Of a stretch of DNA of 60,906 nucleotides, positions 34,352 through 43,575 are shown piece by piece. The stretch is taken from the NCBI GenBank assembly GCA_934169575.1, contig CAKPOA010000008.1, positions 1 to 60,906 on the forward strand, read 5' to 3'. Source of the stretch: an uncultured Clostridia bacterium (lineage in GTDB: Bacteria > Bacillota > Clostridia > TANB77 > CAG-508). The translations under genes were made by a program, and so were the position numbers. The notes beneath the pieces were generated by a model that was not told the DNA's origin, ran no database searches, and saw nothing but the letters and a program-made list of their open reading frames with translations. Position 1 is the stretch's first letter, and each line of letters begins with the position of its first letter.

Positions 34352-37240
34352 TTATTTTTCAATCATTTTTTTCAAAAATTGTCCTGTAAAACTTTGTTCA
34401 TTTTTAACTATTTGTTCTGGTGAACCAACAGCAATAACATTTCCCCCATTTTCTCCGCCTTCTGGTCCTAAATCAATAATATGGTCACAGGTTTTTATTA
34501 AATCTAAATTATGTTCAATAACAATAATTGTATTTCCTGTATCAACTAATCTTTGCAAAATATTTATTAATTTATGAACATCAGCAATATGAAGTCCTGT
34601 CGTAGGTTCATCTAAAATATATAGAGTTTTTCCTGTAGCTCTTTTTGAAAGTTCTGTTGCAAGTTTAACTCTTTGTGCTTCACCACCAGATAAAGTTGTA
34701 GATGGCTGTCCAAGTTTTACATATCCTAATCCAACATCATATAATGTTTGCATTTTTTGTTTTATTTTAGGAATCTTATCAAAAAATTCTAATGCTTCTT
34801 CAACAGTCATATCAAGTACATCTGAGATATTTTTATCCTTATATTTTACTTCTAAAGTTTCATAATTATATCTTTTTCCTTTGCAAACCTCACAAGGGAC
34901 ATATACATCTGCTAAAAAGTGCATTTCAATTTTATGAACTCCATCACCTTTACATGCCTCGCATCTACCTCCTGGTACATTAAAGCTAAATCTACTTTTT
35001 GTATATCCTCTAAGTTTTGCTTCATTTGTAGCAGCAAATATATCTCTAATCTCATCAAACACTCCAGTATATGTTGCAGGATTAGAACGTGGTGTACGGC
35101 CAATTGGAGATTGATCTATATTTATAATTTTATCAATCAAATCTAGTCCTTTTACTTTTTTACATTTACCAGGTTTTTCATTTGCACCATTTAAATCTCT
35201 TGCAATAGTTTTGTATAAAATTTCATTTACTAATGTTGATTTTCCAGAACCTGAAACTCCTGTAACACAATTAAATATTCCTAGTGGAAATTTAACACTA
35301 ATATTTTTCAAGTTATTTTCTGTTGCGCCAACTACTTCTATACATTTACCTTTTTCAGGCTTTCTACGTTTTTTAGGTATTTCTATTTTGTTTTTTCCAC
35401 TTAAATATGCACCTGTAATTGAGCCTTCAACATTTTTAATTTCTTCAGCAGTTCCTTGTGCTATCAAGTTTCCTCCATGAACCCCTGCTCCTGGACCAAT
35501 ATCTATTATTTGATCTGCGGCATACATTGTATCTTCATCATGTTCTACAACAATCAAAGTATTTCCCAAATCTCTCAATTTTTTTAATGTAGCAATCAAT
35601 TTTTCATTATCTCTTTGGTGCAAACCTATACTTGGTTCATCTAAAATATATAAAACTCCTGTAAGTCCAGAACCAATTTGTGTTGCAAGCCTTATACGTT
35701 GTGATTCTCCTCCAGATAATGTACCACTACTTCTTGATAATGTTAAATATTGAAGTCCAACATCAATCAAAAATTGTAATCTTTTATCTATTTCAATTAA
35801 AATTAAATTTGCGATCATTTTTTCTATTTCAGAAAGTTCTATATTACGCAAAAATTCTTGAATTTTATTTATTGACATTTCTGTTAATTCATTTATATTT
35901 TTGTCTCCAATTTTTATTGATAAAACTTCCTTTTTCAATCTTGCCCCATTACAAACAGGACAATCAGAATTGCTCATATACATTTCATAAAAATCTCTCA
36001 TGCCTTGAGATTTTGTTTCACTATGTCTTCTTTCAAGTGTAGGTATAACTCCTTCAAATGGTGCTGTAAATTTTCTCACACCATAACTTGAAGCATACTC
36101 AAAATCAATTTCATCATCACCAGTTCCATACAATATTTTTTCTAAAAATTCTCTAGGTAATTTTTTTATAGGCTTTTTAATATCTACTCCATAATGTCTA
36201 CCAATTGATTCAAAATACATTTTTGCCATAGTGTCACCTTTTTTCATTGTACTTGCACCAAATGCTTTTACCCCATCATATAAAGTTTTACTTTTATCTG
36301 GAATAATCAAATCTTCGTCCATTTTCATAAGATATCCTATTCCTAAACATGATGGACATGCTCCCATAGGGTTATTAAAAGAAAACATTCTTGGAGTAAT
36401 TTCAGGGAAACTAAATCCGCAATCAGGACAAGCATAATTACAACTAAACAATATTTCTTTTGAATTGTCTTTAGCTGTTTTTACACCAATTTCATTTAAA
36501 ATTTTTTCATTTTCATCATATTTACTCATAACATTTATTACAACCAATTTATTTGCCTGTGATAAAGCTGTTTCAATTGATTCTGTTAATCTACTTTTTA
36601 TATCATCTCTAATAATTAATCTATCTATTACAATTTCAACATAATGTTTTTTATTTTTTTCAATTTTAATTTCTTCTGACAAATCATAAATTTCTTCATC
36701 TATTCTTACTCTTGCAAAACCAGATTTTCTAAATTGTTCTATTTCTTTTGCAAATTCTCCTTTACGATCTCTCACAACAGGTGCTAAAACTTGTATTCTT
36801 GTCCCTTCTTCTAATTGCATTACCTTATCTACAATTTGATCCAATGTTTGTTTTTCTATTTTTTTATTACAATTTGGGCAATATGGTGTTCCAATCCTTG
36901 CATATAATAAACGAATATAATCATAAATTTCTGTAACAGTTCCAACTGTAGAACGTGGATTTTTAGATGTAGTTTTTTGATCTATTGAAATAGCTGGAGA
37001 CAATCCTTCTATTTTATCTACATTTGGCTTTTCCATTACACCTAAAAATTGTCTTGCATATGATGATAAACTTTCTACATATCGCCTTTGTCCTTCTGCA
37101 TAAATTGTATCAAAAGCAAGTGAAGATTTTCCAGAACCAGATAAACCTGTTATTACAACAAGTTTATCACGTGGTATTTCTACATTTATATTTTTTAAAT
37201 TGTGTTCTTTAGCCCCTTTTATTATAATCTTATCATTCAT
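34352..37240 (-). CDS. uvrA: Excinuclease ABC subunit A
   Basis: A 962-aa UvrA with two ABC modules: Walker A GLSGSGKSSLAFDTIYAEGQRRYVESLSSYARQF and GVSGSGKSTLVNEILYK, two signature regions SGTLSGGESQRIRLATQIGSG and STTLSGGEAQRVKLATEL, zinc modules (PYCPNCNKKI, CPDCGF, CEACKGDGV with CEVCKGKRYNYE). It finds bulky DNA damage with UvrB. Both ATP sites intact. The uvrB gene is elsewhere (53.5 kb), not adjacent. Confidence 0.98.
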   Translation of the reverse strand: MNDKIIIKGAKEHNLKNINVEIPRDKLVVITGLSGSGKSSLAFDTIYAEGQRRYVESLSSYARQFLGVMEKPNVDKIEGLSPAISIDQKTTSKNPRSTVGTVTEIYDYIRLLYARIGTPYCPNCNKKIEKQTLDQIVDKVMQLEEGTRIQVLAPVVRDRKGEFAKEIEQFRKSGFARVRIDEEIYDLSEEIKIEKNKKHYVEIVIDRLIIRDDIKSRLTESIETALSQANKLVVINVMSKYDENEKILNEIGVKTAKDNSKEILFSCNYACPDCGFSFPEITPRMFSFNNPMGACPSCLGIGYLMKMDEDLIIPDKSKTLYDGVKAFGASTMKKGDTMAKMYFESIGRHYGVDIKKPIKKLPREFLEKILYGTGDDEIDFEYASSYGVRKFTAPFEGVIPTLERRHSETKSQGMRDFYEMYMSNSDCPVCNGARLKKEVLSIKIGDKNINELTEMSINKIQEFLRNIELSEIEKMIANLILIEIDKRLQFLIDVGLQYLTLSRSSGTLSGGESQRIRLATQIGSGLTGVLYILDEPSIGLHQRDNEKLIATLKKLRDLGNTLIVVEHDEDTMYAADQIIDIGPGAGVHGGNLIAQGTAEEIKNVEGSITGAYLSGKNKIEIPKKRRKPEKGKCIEVVGATENNLKNISVKFPLGIFNCVTGVSGSGKSTLVNEILYKTIARDLNGANEKPGKCKKVKGLDLIDKIINIDQSPIGRTPRSNPATYTGVFDEIRDIFAATNEAKLRGYTKSRFSFNVPGGRCEACKGDGVHKIEMHFLADVYVPCEVCKGKRYNYETLEVKYKDKNISDVLDMTVEEALEFFDKIPKIKQKMQTLYDVGLGYVKLGQPSTTLSGGEAQRVKLATELSKRATGKTLYILDEPTTGLHIADVHKLINILQRLVDTGNTIIVIEHNLDLIKTCDHIIDLGPEGGENGGNVIAVGSPEQIVKNEQSFTGQFLKKMIEK

Positions 37241-37258
37241 TAAAAAACACTTCCTTTA

Positions 37259-37882
37259 TTAAGTCGCCAATTTTACTATATTATCCATAATCTCATCTGT
37301 AACTTTATCTATAGTTTCTTTTTCTTTTCTTGTATTTTTATATTCATCAAAATTTAAAGGTTTACCATATGTAATTATTACTTTTTGAAATGGTTTATTT
37401 CCTCCTTTAATTCCAACAGGTATAACTTTTGCATCACTATTTAGTGCAAAAAATGAAGCACCACCTTTTGCTTTTTCTCCTTTTTCCATTCCATTTCTTG
37501 TTCCTTCTGGAAATACAGCTATACATCCTCCAGATTTTAAAGTTTTTAAAGATTCTTTTAATGCTATCACATCTTTTGAATCCCTATTTACCAAAATAGC
37601 CTCAAATATATAACCTAAAAAAGCTAAAAATTTATTTTCAGTCAGCTCTTTTTTTGCAATAAATCTTGTATCATCTCTTTTACAAGTCACTTCTATAAGT
37701 GGTGGATCTAAGAAACTTCTATGGTTACCACAAAACACTACAGCACCATCTTTTGGAATATTTTTAGTTCCGATTATCTTAGCTCTATAAACTATTTTGC
37801 AATATATTAAAATAGCACCTTTTACAATTGCTCTTGTAATTTTTTTTCCAATTTTATTAGACTGCTTACTTCCCTTTTCCAT
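37259..37882 (-). CDS. plsC: 1-acyl-sn-glycerol-3-phosphate acyltransferase
   Basis: A 207-aa acyltransferase: the catalytic FCGNHRSFLDPPLIEV (HX4D) and the substrate motif VFPEGTRNGMEKG, with an N-terminal amphipathic helix. It makes phosphatidic acid. Its start overlaps the cmk stop (1 nt), a coupling frequently seen in Clostridia. Confidence 0.93.
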   Translation of the reverse strand: MEKGSKQSNKIGKKITRAIVKGAILIYCKIVYRAKIIGTKNIPKDGAVVFCGNHRSFLDPPLIEVTCKRDDTRFIAKKELTENKFLAFLGYIFEAILVNRDSKDVIALKESLKTLKSGGCIAVFPEGTRNGMEKGEKAKGGASFFALNSDAKVIPVGIKGGNKPFQKVIITYGKPLNFDEYKNTRKEKETIDKVTDEIMDNIVKLAT

Positions 37883-38556
37883 TATTTTTCTCCTTTTTTA
37901 GTTTTTATGATTTTTATAATCTCATCAACTACTTGCTCTATAGTTAATTTGGTTGAATCAACTACAATTGCATCATCTGCTTTTACAAATGGCGATATTT
38001 CTCTTTCAGTTTCAAGCTTATTTCTTTCTATTATCTCTTTTAATATCTCTTCATATGTACATTTTATTCCCTTTTGTTGATTTTGTATATATCTTCTTTT
38101 TGCTCTTTCTTCTGTAGAACATTCTAAAAATATTTTCACATCAGCATTTGGAAAAACTGTTGTACCAATATCTCTTCCTTCCATTATTATATCTTGAGTT
38201 TCTCCCATTTTTTGTTGCATTGGTGTAAGCTTTTCTCTAACACATTTTAATGCTGCATATTTTGCCACAACAGAATCAACTTTGGTTGTTCTAATCTCTT
38301 CTGTTACATCATTATTATTTAATAAAACTAATTGTTTTCCATCATCATTTTTAAATTCTATTTTTATATTTTTTAAAACTTTTTCAACACCCTCTATATC
38401 TAATTCACTTATATTTTCTTTTAAACAATTAAGTGCTACACATCTATACATTGCACCTGTATCTATTGAAATTAATTTTTCTTTTTCAGCTATTATTTTT
38501 GTTACTGTACCTTTTCCGCTTCCTGCAGGTCCATCTATTGCTACTATAAATCCCAT
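37882..38556 (-). CDS. cmk: Cytidylate kinase
   Basis: A 224-aa P-loop kinase: IAIDGPAGSGKGTVTKIIAEKEKLISIDTGAMYRCVAL (Walker A GxxGSGKG), MEGRDIGTTVFPNADVKIFLECSTEERAKRR and the lid. It phosphorylates CMP and dCMP. First gene of the cmk-plsC unit; mobile element copy D lies 24 bp upstream of its ATG, so the native promoter region was displaced or replaced. Confidence 0.95.
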   Translation of the reverse strand: MGFIVAIDGPAGSGKGTVTKIIAEKEKLISIDTGAMYRCVALNCLKENISELDIEGVEKVLKNIKIEFKNDDGKQLVLLNNNDVTEEIRTTKVDSVVAKYAALKCVREKLTPMQQKMGETQDIIMEGRDIGTTVFPNADVKIFLECSTEERAKRRYIQNQQKGIKCTYEEILKEIIERNKLETEREISPFVKADDAIVVDSTKLTIEQVVDEIIKIIKTKKGEK

Positions 38557-38579
38557 AAAATCACTTTCCTTACTATATA

Positions 38580-38791
38580 ATTACTTATCAGCTATTTTAA
38601 TTTTTATTTTCTAAATATGTATATGGAATTATTTTTGAAATACTGCATAAGCGATCAAACGAATGAAATGAGTGCGATTGGAGCAATTTTCATTTATTTA
38701 TTTTTTAATACGGAAATTGCGACTGCAAAGTATGAAAAAATAATTCCATATACATATCCAGATTAAAATTACTTTAATGCTAATTTGTAAT
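38580..38791 (+). mobile_element. Palindromic mobile element, copy D (212 bp)
   Basis: Same length as copy A. Ends ATTACTTATCAGC and GCTAATTTGTAAT, inner arms ATATGTATATGGAATTATTT and AATAATTCCATATACATAT (GG/CC where copy A has AA/TT). Core in the same orientation (GAGTGCGATTGGAGC). Between cmk and the candidate small RNA. Confidence 0.85.
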
Positions 38792-38829
38792 TACATAATA
38801 TCATTTTTTTACAAATTTTGCAATATATA

Positions 38830-38965
38830 TTGATTTTATTTTAAAAATATGTTAAAATATTTATATTATGAATATATTTAGGAAGACTGAATGTAGTGAC
38901 ATATACACTTCATTACTTTGTTTCTTCCGGAAAAATGGAGTTTATTATAAACTCCATTTCTCTAT
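38830..38965 (+). ncRNA. Candidate small RNA gene with promoter and terminator
   Basis: Plus-strand promoter TTGATT (38830-38835), 17-bp spacer, extended -10 TGT-TAAAAT (38853-38858). About 20 nt later a two-part hairpin: outer GGAAGA/TCTTCC (38881-38886, 38923-38928), inner AATGTAGTG/CACTTCATT (38890-38898, 38906-38914). A terminator-like stem AAATGGAGTTTAT/ATAAACTCCATTT (38933-38959) ends it and also serves murA from the other side. No ORF with an RBS. Confidence 0.5.
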
Positions 38966-40215
38966 TGTATTAAAACTTTTATATTAGCACCCAAACTATT
39001 TAATTTTTCATCTAATTCTTCATATCCTCTCAAAATATATTTTATATCATCTACTTTTGTTTTTCCCTTAGCTATAAGTCCTGCTAAAACCAAGCTTGCT
39101 CCTCCTCTTAAATCTGTTGCTTTAACATCTGCACTATATAATTTTCTTGCTCCTTTTATAATAGCAGTTTTTCCTTCAATTTTTATTTTCGCACCCATTC
39201 TCTGTAATTCCTGAGTATATTTAAACCTATTTTCAAAAATATTTTCAATAATCAAAGATGTTCCTGAAGCTATACAAAGTATACTTGCAAAAATTGCTTG
39301 CATATCTGTAGGAAATCCTGGATATGGCATAGTTCGTATATCAACAGCTTTTAACCTTCTTGGTGCATCTAATATAACATTATCTTTTCCAAGACTTATT
39401 TTGCAACCTGTTTCTTCTAATTTATCTAAAACAGGAATTATATGTGTTACATTCACCTTTTTCAAATTCACATTTCCTCCTGTAATTGCAACAGCACACA
39501 ACAAAGTTCCTGCCTCAATTCTATCTGGCATAATATTATAACTTACATCTTTTAATTTTTGAACACCTGTTATTTTTATTATATTACTTCCTGCTCCTTC
39601 TACTTTAGCTCCCATTCTATTCAGAAAATTTTGCAAATCTTGTATTTCTGGTTCCATTGCAGCATTTATTATTTTCGTAACTCCTTTTGCTAATATAGAT
39701 GCTAATATTATATTCTCTGTTGCACCTACACTTGGAAAATCTAAAATTATTTCTGTACCACATATTTCTTCTGCATTACAATTTATTTTTCCATGTTCTT
39801 CTTGTGCTTTTATGCCTAATTTTTCAAATCCTTTTATATGTAAATCTATAGGTCTTGTTCCAATATCACAACCTCCAGGATATGAAAATATTGCTTTTTT
39901 ATATCTTCCTAAAATACTTCCAGCTATTATAACTGATGACCTCATTTCTCTCATCAAATTCTCTGGTATTTCAAATTTATTTACTTTTGATGAATCAATT
40001 ACAACTTTATTTCCATTTTTCTTTATTTTGCAACCTAATTTTTTTAGTATTTCTATCATCATTTGTGTATCATGTATATTAGGTACATTATATAATTTAG
40101 ATATTCCTCTATTTAAAATTGTTGCTGCCATTATTGGCAAAGATGCATTTTTCGAACCTGATACATAAGTTTCACCTTGCAACTTTTTTCCACCTTCTAT
40201 AATAAAACTTGACAT
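38962..40215 (-). CDS. murA: UDP-N-acetylglucosamine 1-carboxyvinyltransferase
   Basis: A 417-aa EPSP-synthase-fold enzyme, first committed step of peptidoglycan synthesis: GGKKLQGETYVSGSKNASLPIMAA with the Lys of the substrate site, AGSILGRYKKAIFSYPGGCDIGTRPIDLHIKGFEKLG with the catalytic Cys, and TMPYPGFPTDMQAIF and RGGASLVLAGLIAKG. Low-GC bacteria often carry two paralogues (MurA and MurZ/MurAB); which one this is cannot be told. Monocistronic, with a terminator shared with the candidate RNA at 38.9 kb. Confidence 0.95.
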   Translation of the reverse strand: MSSFIIEGGKKLQGETYVSGSKNASLPIMAATILNRGISKLYNVPNIHDTQMMIEILKKLGCKIKKNGNKVVIDSSKVNKFEIPENLMREMRSSVIIAGSILGRYKKAIFSYPGGCDIGTRPIDLHIKGFEKLGIKAQEEHGKINCNAEEICGTEIILDFPSVGATENIILASILAKGVTKIINAAMEPEIQDLQNFLNRMGAKVEGAGSNIIKITGVQKLKDVSYNIMPDRIEAGTLLCAVAITGGNVNLKKVNVTHIIPVLDKLEETGCKISLGKDNVILDAPRRLKAVDIRTMPYPGFPTDMQAIFASILCIASGTSLIIENIFENRFKYTQELQRMGAKIKIEGKTAIIKGARKLYSADVKATDLRGGASLVLAGLIAKGKTKVDDIKYILRGYEELDEKLNSLGANIKVLIQ

Positions 40216-40281
40216 TTTTATCTTTCCTCCAATAGTTTTTGTTTTATTTTATGTCAAGTTTACTACAGATGTTACATCTTA

Positions 40282-40316
40282 ATTTTTAACAATTGTAAAT
40301 TTTTCATGAATAAAAG
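40282..40316. repeat. 30-bp repeat AACAATTGTAAATTTTTCAT, copy 1
   Basis: The block TTTTTAACAATTGTAAATTT followed by TTCATAAATAAAA occurs at about 40282, 42411, 43419 and 46572, each time at an edge of the pilin-like/TA modules. It marks the boundaries of repeated duplication in this region. Confidence 0.65.
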
Positions 40317-40341
40317 AGACTTTTTGTACAGCCCCTTTTAT
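40310..40341 (-). terminator. Terminator of pilin-like LRR gene 1
   Basis: Imperfect stem TAAAAGGGGCT .. AGTCTCTTTTA (minus strand) followed by TTC-rich DNA after the stop at 40358. Confidence 0.45.
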
Positions 40342-40357
40342 ATTTTTATATTAAAAA

Positions 40358-42094
40358 TTAATTGTTATTTTCTTCTTCAATTTGATGTCTAGCTACTGCT
40401 TCAAAATCCCATCTCATAAAAGCTTCTATGCTAGGGCAACTTTCTGATTCTACTTCACTTTCATAAAATTCTTTTAATGTATTATATTTTGTATTATCAG
40501 GTCCCCCTGCATCTTTCCAAGTATTCCATACATCTTGTAAACTAGTAAATTTTGTATCATTTGAAATCTCTTCATTAGCTATCATTTGATAATTTTCTCC
40601 TTGTATAAACAATTCAGTCAATTTATTCCATTTTTCATTTTCATCTGTTGGGATACTTTCTAATATATCCATTCCTCTTGCTCCAACTTTCCATTCATAT
40701 ATTGTTTTAGAACCTGAATACTCTCCCTCACTATTACAATATTCTTCTAATGTATTATATTTTGTATAATCTTCTATTGTATATGGTCTAACATTAGAGT
40801 ATCCCCCAAAACCATTCTCTTTCCATGAATTCCATACATCTTGTAATGTTTCAAATCTTATATCATAAGAAATATTTTCACAATATATCGAATAAAAATT
40901 CATGTATTTTATAAATAATTCTGTTAGTGTTTTTTGTTCTGTTTCATCTTTTGGAAATTCTATATGAGTATAATATATTGTTGCATTTAATAAAGAACTA
41001 TTTTTCGCTTCAATTGTTATATTTTTCCATTGTTTTTTTGTTCCTCCATAATATACTTTTTCTAAGTGTTTGCAATCCTCAAAAGCCCAAGTACCTATAT
41101 TTTTTACGTTTTCTGGTATTTTTATTTCTTTAATACATGAACTCCTAAAAAAGGAATCTGGAATCTCTGTTATATATTCAGGTAAAATAACCGTTTTTTG
41201 TACAGATATTTCCACATCATTTCCAGTCGCTGTTACTGAAGAGACACATTTAGTTTCCATTGTTCCACTATTATTATCATAAGAAATCTTCATAACAGTA
41301 TTTGGATATACTATATTTTCTATATTAGGTAATACGGCACAATATATACGCCCTTCATATTCAACTTTTTGTGATATATCAACTTCAGTTACTGTATACA
41401 TTTCGCCTTCATATTCAACTTGATAAGGTATAACCAATGTATTTGTCAAAGTAAAATTCCCTTTACTATATGTTATACCATAATTTCCTGTATCACTTTT
41501 ATCATCTAAAAGTCCATTTAAATATTGTGATTTTATTCCTGTAATCTTAATCTTTTTTGTTGGCAAACTTCCAAAGTCACCATTTGAGGCAACTTTTGTA
41601 TTATTTGCACCTGTTGTTGTTATTGGTTCATAGTTAAATAAATCATTTGGTGCTATTTGACTTTCATCTACATCTGTAGAATATATTCCTGACGCTACAG
41701 TATTCCCTTTTTCACCAACTGTTAAATCTAAATTCACATACACATCTATCCCATTTTTAACAAATTTAATATTTGTTGGAAAAGTATCTCCCTCTGCTAC
41801 AACATCACTCCTTGAATTATCTTTGTTTACTTGTTCAGCAACTTTTGCTGGAGTAATTCCATTATTGCTTCCTTTTCCATCAATTTGCAATGATAAAATT
41901 GCTCTTTTTACTGCCTCTTCAGCACTTGCCTGTCCAATTGTTGTTTTTGCATTTCCTGCCCTTTGTAAAATTCCGTCTTGTCCTGATATCATCATTATAC
42001 TAATTCCTGCTAAAATAATTAAGACAATAATTGTGATAATTAATGCTATTAATGTGATACCTTTCTCTTCACTTTTCTTCATAAACTTTTCCAT
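40358..42094 (-). CDS. Pilin-like surface protein with BspA-type LRR, module 1
   Basis: A 578-aa protein. Residues 1-45 hold the prepilin-type signal (EEKGITLIALI then a hydrophobic helix, no Glu5) and are almost identical to the two paralogues at 45.4 and 48.3 kb. The middle has a few LRR_5/BspA-like repeats (KEIKIPENVKNIGTWAFEDC, EKVYYGGTKKQW). The C-terminal half has two copies of an approximately 70-residue repeat (LTELFI..N..I..DTKF-LQDVWN-WKD-G..TKYNTLKEFYESE). ATG 42094 has GGGGGAG 7 nt upstream. Likely surface-exposed after prepilin peptidase cleavage; ligand unknown. Confidence 0.8.
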   Translation of the reverse strand: MEKFMKKSEEKGITLIALIITIIVLIILAGISIMMISGQDGILQRAGNAKTTIGQASAEEAVKRAILSLQIDGKGSNNGITPAKVAEQVNKDNSRSDVVAEGDTFPTNIKFVKNGIDVYVNLDLTVGEKGNTVASGIYSTDVDESQIAPNDLFNYEPITTTGANNTKVASNGDFGSLPTKKIKITGIKSQYLNGLLDDKSDTGNYGITYSKGNFTLTNTLVIPYQVEYEGEMYTVTEVDISQKVEYEGRIYCAVLPNIENIVYPNTVMKISYDNNSGTMETKCVSSVTATGNDVEISVQKTVILPEYITEIPDSFFRSSCIKEIKIPENVKNIGTWAFEDCKHLEKVYYGGTKKQWKNITIEAKNSSLLNATIYYTHIEFPKDETEQKTLTELFIKYMNFYSIYCENISYDIRFETLQDVWNSWKENGFGGYSNVRPYTIEDYTKYNTLEEYCNSEGEYSGSKTIYEWKVGARGMDILESIPTDENEKWNKLTELFIQGENYQMIANEEISNDTKFTSLQDVWNTWKDAGGPDNTKYNTLKEFYESEVESESCPSIEAFMRWDFEAVARHQIEEENNN

Positions 42095-42120
42095 ATATCT
42101 TCTCCCCCTTTTTTTATCTA

Positions 42121-42159
42121 TGTGCTTTTAAATATAGTTTGCACAGGTGGTTTAACCAC
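42121..42159 (-). promoter_or_regulatory. Conserved leader with two hairpins (LRR gene 1)
   Basis: Between promoter and RBS, GTGGTTTAACCAC (42147-42159, palindromic) and TGTGC/GCACA (42121-42125 with 42141-42145). The same pair is preserved upstream of the paralogues at about 45.49 and 48.39 kb. Confidence 0.5.
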
Positions 42160-42176
42160 TTTTGTTTTCTTGTCAC

Positions 42177-42205
42177 ATTTTATCATTTAATCTTTTTTCA
42201 TGCAA
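42177..42205 (-). promoter_or_regulatory. Promoter of LRR gene 1
   Basis: Minus-strand TTGCAT (complement of 42200-42205), 17-bp spacer, extended -10 TGA-TAAAAT (complement of 42177-42182). Confidence 0.75.
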
Positions 42206-42224
42206 TCCCATTTTTCTTAAAAAT

Positions 42225-42257
<33 letters not shown>

Positions 42258-42495
42258 GCCACAAGGGTTTCAGGGAATATTACATTTTTATGACATTTTT
42301 ATTACAGCTATGTTAATTTATTTTGATTGCTTGCATTTAACTTCTTATAAATTCAATTGAAAATTTTATTCCACCTATTGTTGAATAAACATATATCAAT
42401 AGAAATTGCACTATTTTTAACAATTGTAAATTTTTCATAAATAAAATATTTTTATGAAATATGCATAAAATATAGTAATATTTATTATATTTTTC

Positions 42496-42524
42496 TTGAC
42501 ATAAGTCTAGAAATAAAGTATAAT
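42496..42524 (+). promoter_or_regulatory. Consensus promoter of the type III TA RNA
   Basis: TTGACA, 17-bp spacer, TATAAT: a perfect sigma-A consensus, start point near 42531 just before the first repeat. Confidence 0.88.
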
Positions 42525-42534
42525 AGATATAAGA

Positions 42535-42655
42535 AAATCGGGTGTTTCGCAACCTTGAAAGTGCGAAAATTATAAATCGGGTGTTTCACAGCCTTATAAA
42601 TGAGAAAATTATAAATCGGGTGTTTCACAGCCTTATAAATGAGAAAGTTAAAATT
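42535..42655 (+). ncRNA. Type III antitoxin RNA, three 39-nt tandem repeats
   Basis: Repeats start at 42535, 42574 and 42613, each AAATCGGGTGTTTC.. . Repeat 1 differs from 2 and 3 at several sites but keeps its TTTC../..GAAA stem. Position (strong promoter, repeats, terminator, toxin) is that of ToxI/AbiQ-type antitoxin RNAs, which the toxin cuts into single units that bind and inhibit it. Confidence 0.85.
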
Positions 42656-42689
42656 AAGAGAAGATATCTAAGTGATATTCTTCTCTTTT
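42656..42689 (+). terminator. Terminator between antitoxin repeats and toxin
   Basis: AGAGAAGATATC, loop TAAGT, GATATTCTTCTCT then TTT. In known type III systems a leaky terminator here sets the antitoxin excess. Confidence 0.8.
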
Positions 42690-42703
42690 AATAGGAGATG
42701 AAA

Positions 42704-43228
42704 ATGAATTTAAATTTATATAGTGTAAGTGATAAATATATAAACTTTTTAAGAAAGTTTGAAAACAGGATATATGATAATAAAGAGGAAAAAAGAAAAC
42801 ATAATAGAAAATATATAGGGATTGTATTAACAATAGGAAGATATAACTATTATATTCCTATGTCATCTCCTAAAAAAACAGATTATATTGATTTTGAAAA
42901 TAAAATTATTAGAAATGATACAAAAACTATAATAAGAATAAGAAATAAGGATAGGCTATATGGTACTTTAAGAATTAGTAATATGATACCTGTACCAATT
43001 ACAGAACTTAAACCATATATACTATCTGCTGAAAAAGATATTAAATATAAGGATTTAATATTAGGTGAATTGAGATTTATAGAAAAGAATAGTGATAAGA
43101 TAAAAAAATATGCTAAAATGGTATATACTCAAAAATTAAAAAACGTAAATGTCAGTTATATAAAAAATACAGTAGATTTTGAAATGTTAGAAAAAAAATT
43201 AGATGAATGGAACTTTTTAGTCAATTGA
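42704..43228 (+). CDS. Type III toxin, ToxN/AbiQ-like endoribonuclease
   Basis: A protein of about 174 aa with the ToxN/AbiQ/CptN pattern: LYSVSDKYINFLRKFENRIYDN, RKYIGIVLTIGRYNYYIPMSSPKKTDY, RLYGTLRISNMIPVPITELKPYIL, DIKYKDLILGELRFIEKNSDKIKKYAKMVY. Start 42704 (MNLNLYSV) has AGGAG at 42693-42697, 6 nt upstream; the first ATG overlaps that RBS. It cuts its own antitoxin RNA and cellular mRNA; AbiQ and ToxIN abort phage growth. It ends 3 nt before a RelE relic, so it appears to have been inserted into an older TA locus. Confidence 0.88.
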   Translation: MNLNLYSVSDKYINFLRKFENRIYDNKEEKRKHNRKYIGIVLTIGRYNYYIPMSSPKKTDYIDFENKIIRNDTKTIIRIRNKDRLYGTLRISNMIPVPITELKPYILSAEKDIKYKDLILGELRFIEKNSDKIKKYAKMVYTQKLKNVNVSYIKNTVDFEMLEKKLDEWNFLVN

Positions 43229-43230
43229 AA

Positions 43231-43403
43231 TGAGAAACTTTCGTGAACGATTCTCAGGAAATTATAGAATTATATACTTTATTTCAGAATTTGATTAAAC
43301 AGTTTATATCAAATATATTATTAGCTCTAAGCAAAATAGCAATTTATTTTTTTAAGTTCATAAAAAAGAATTATATGATTTTTTCAATAAATTTTTTAAT
43401 TAA
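43231..43403 (+). pseudogene. 3' relic of a RelE/ParE-type toxin gene
   Basis: In one frame it reads NFRERFSGNYRIIYFISEFD, stop, TVYIKYIISSKQNSNLFF, stop, VHKKELYDFFNKFFN, matching residues about 60-113 of the intact toxin at 46214-46555 with two in-frame stops and one indel-like change. The 5' half is missing and ToxN stands in its place. Confidence 0.85.
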
Positions 43404-43418
43404 TTTTTTTCTAAATAT

Positions 43419-43491
43419 TTTTAACAATTGTAAATTTTTCATAAATAAAACACTAACAATTATGTTTCTATAATTATTAGTGTTTTATTTA
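43419..43491. terminator. Repeat plus terminator after RelE relic
   Basis: The 30-bp repeat followed by stem AATAAAACACTAACAATTAT / ATAATTATTAGTGTTTTATT; the same pair follows the intact toxin gene at 46.57-46.64 kb. Confidence 0.75.
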
Positions 43492-43575
43492 ATAATAACA
43501 ACATTTTTCAATGTTTAAAATATATACATAAATATTTATATCAATAGTAATACTTTTTAATTTTACTAATTATTG

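Noticed and set aside
42535..42655. CRISPR array
   Set aside because: Three 39-nt units abut without spacers, and a ToxN-like gene follows; this is a type III antitoxin RNA.
43243..43473. 76-aa plus-strand hydrophobic ORF
   Set aside because: Alternate frame of the RelE relic; hydrophobicity comes from AT-rich codons.
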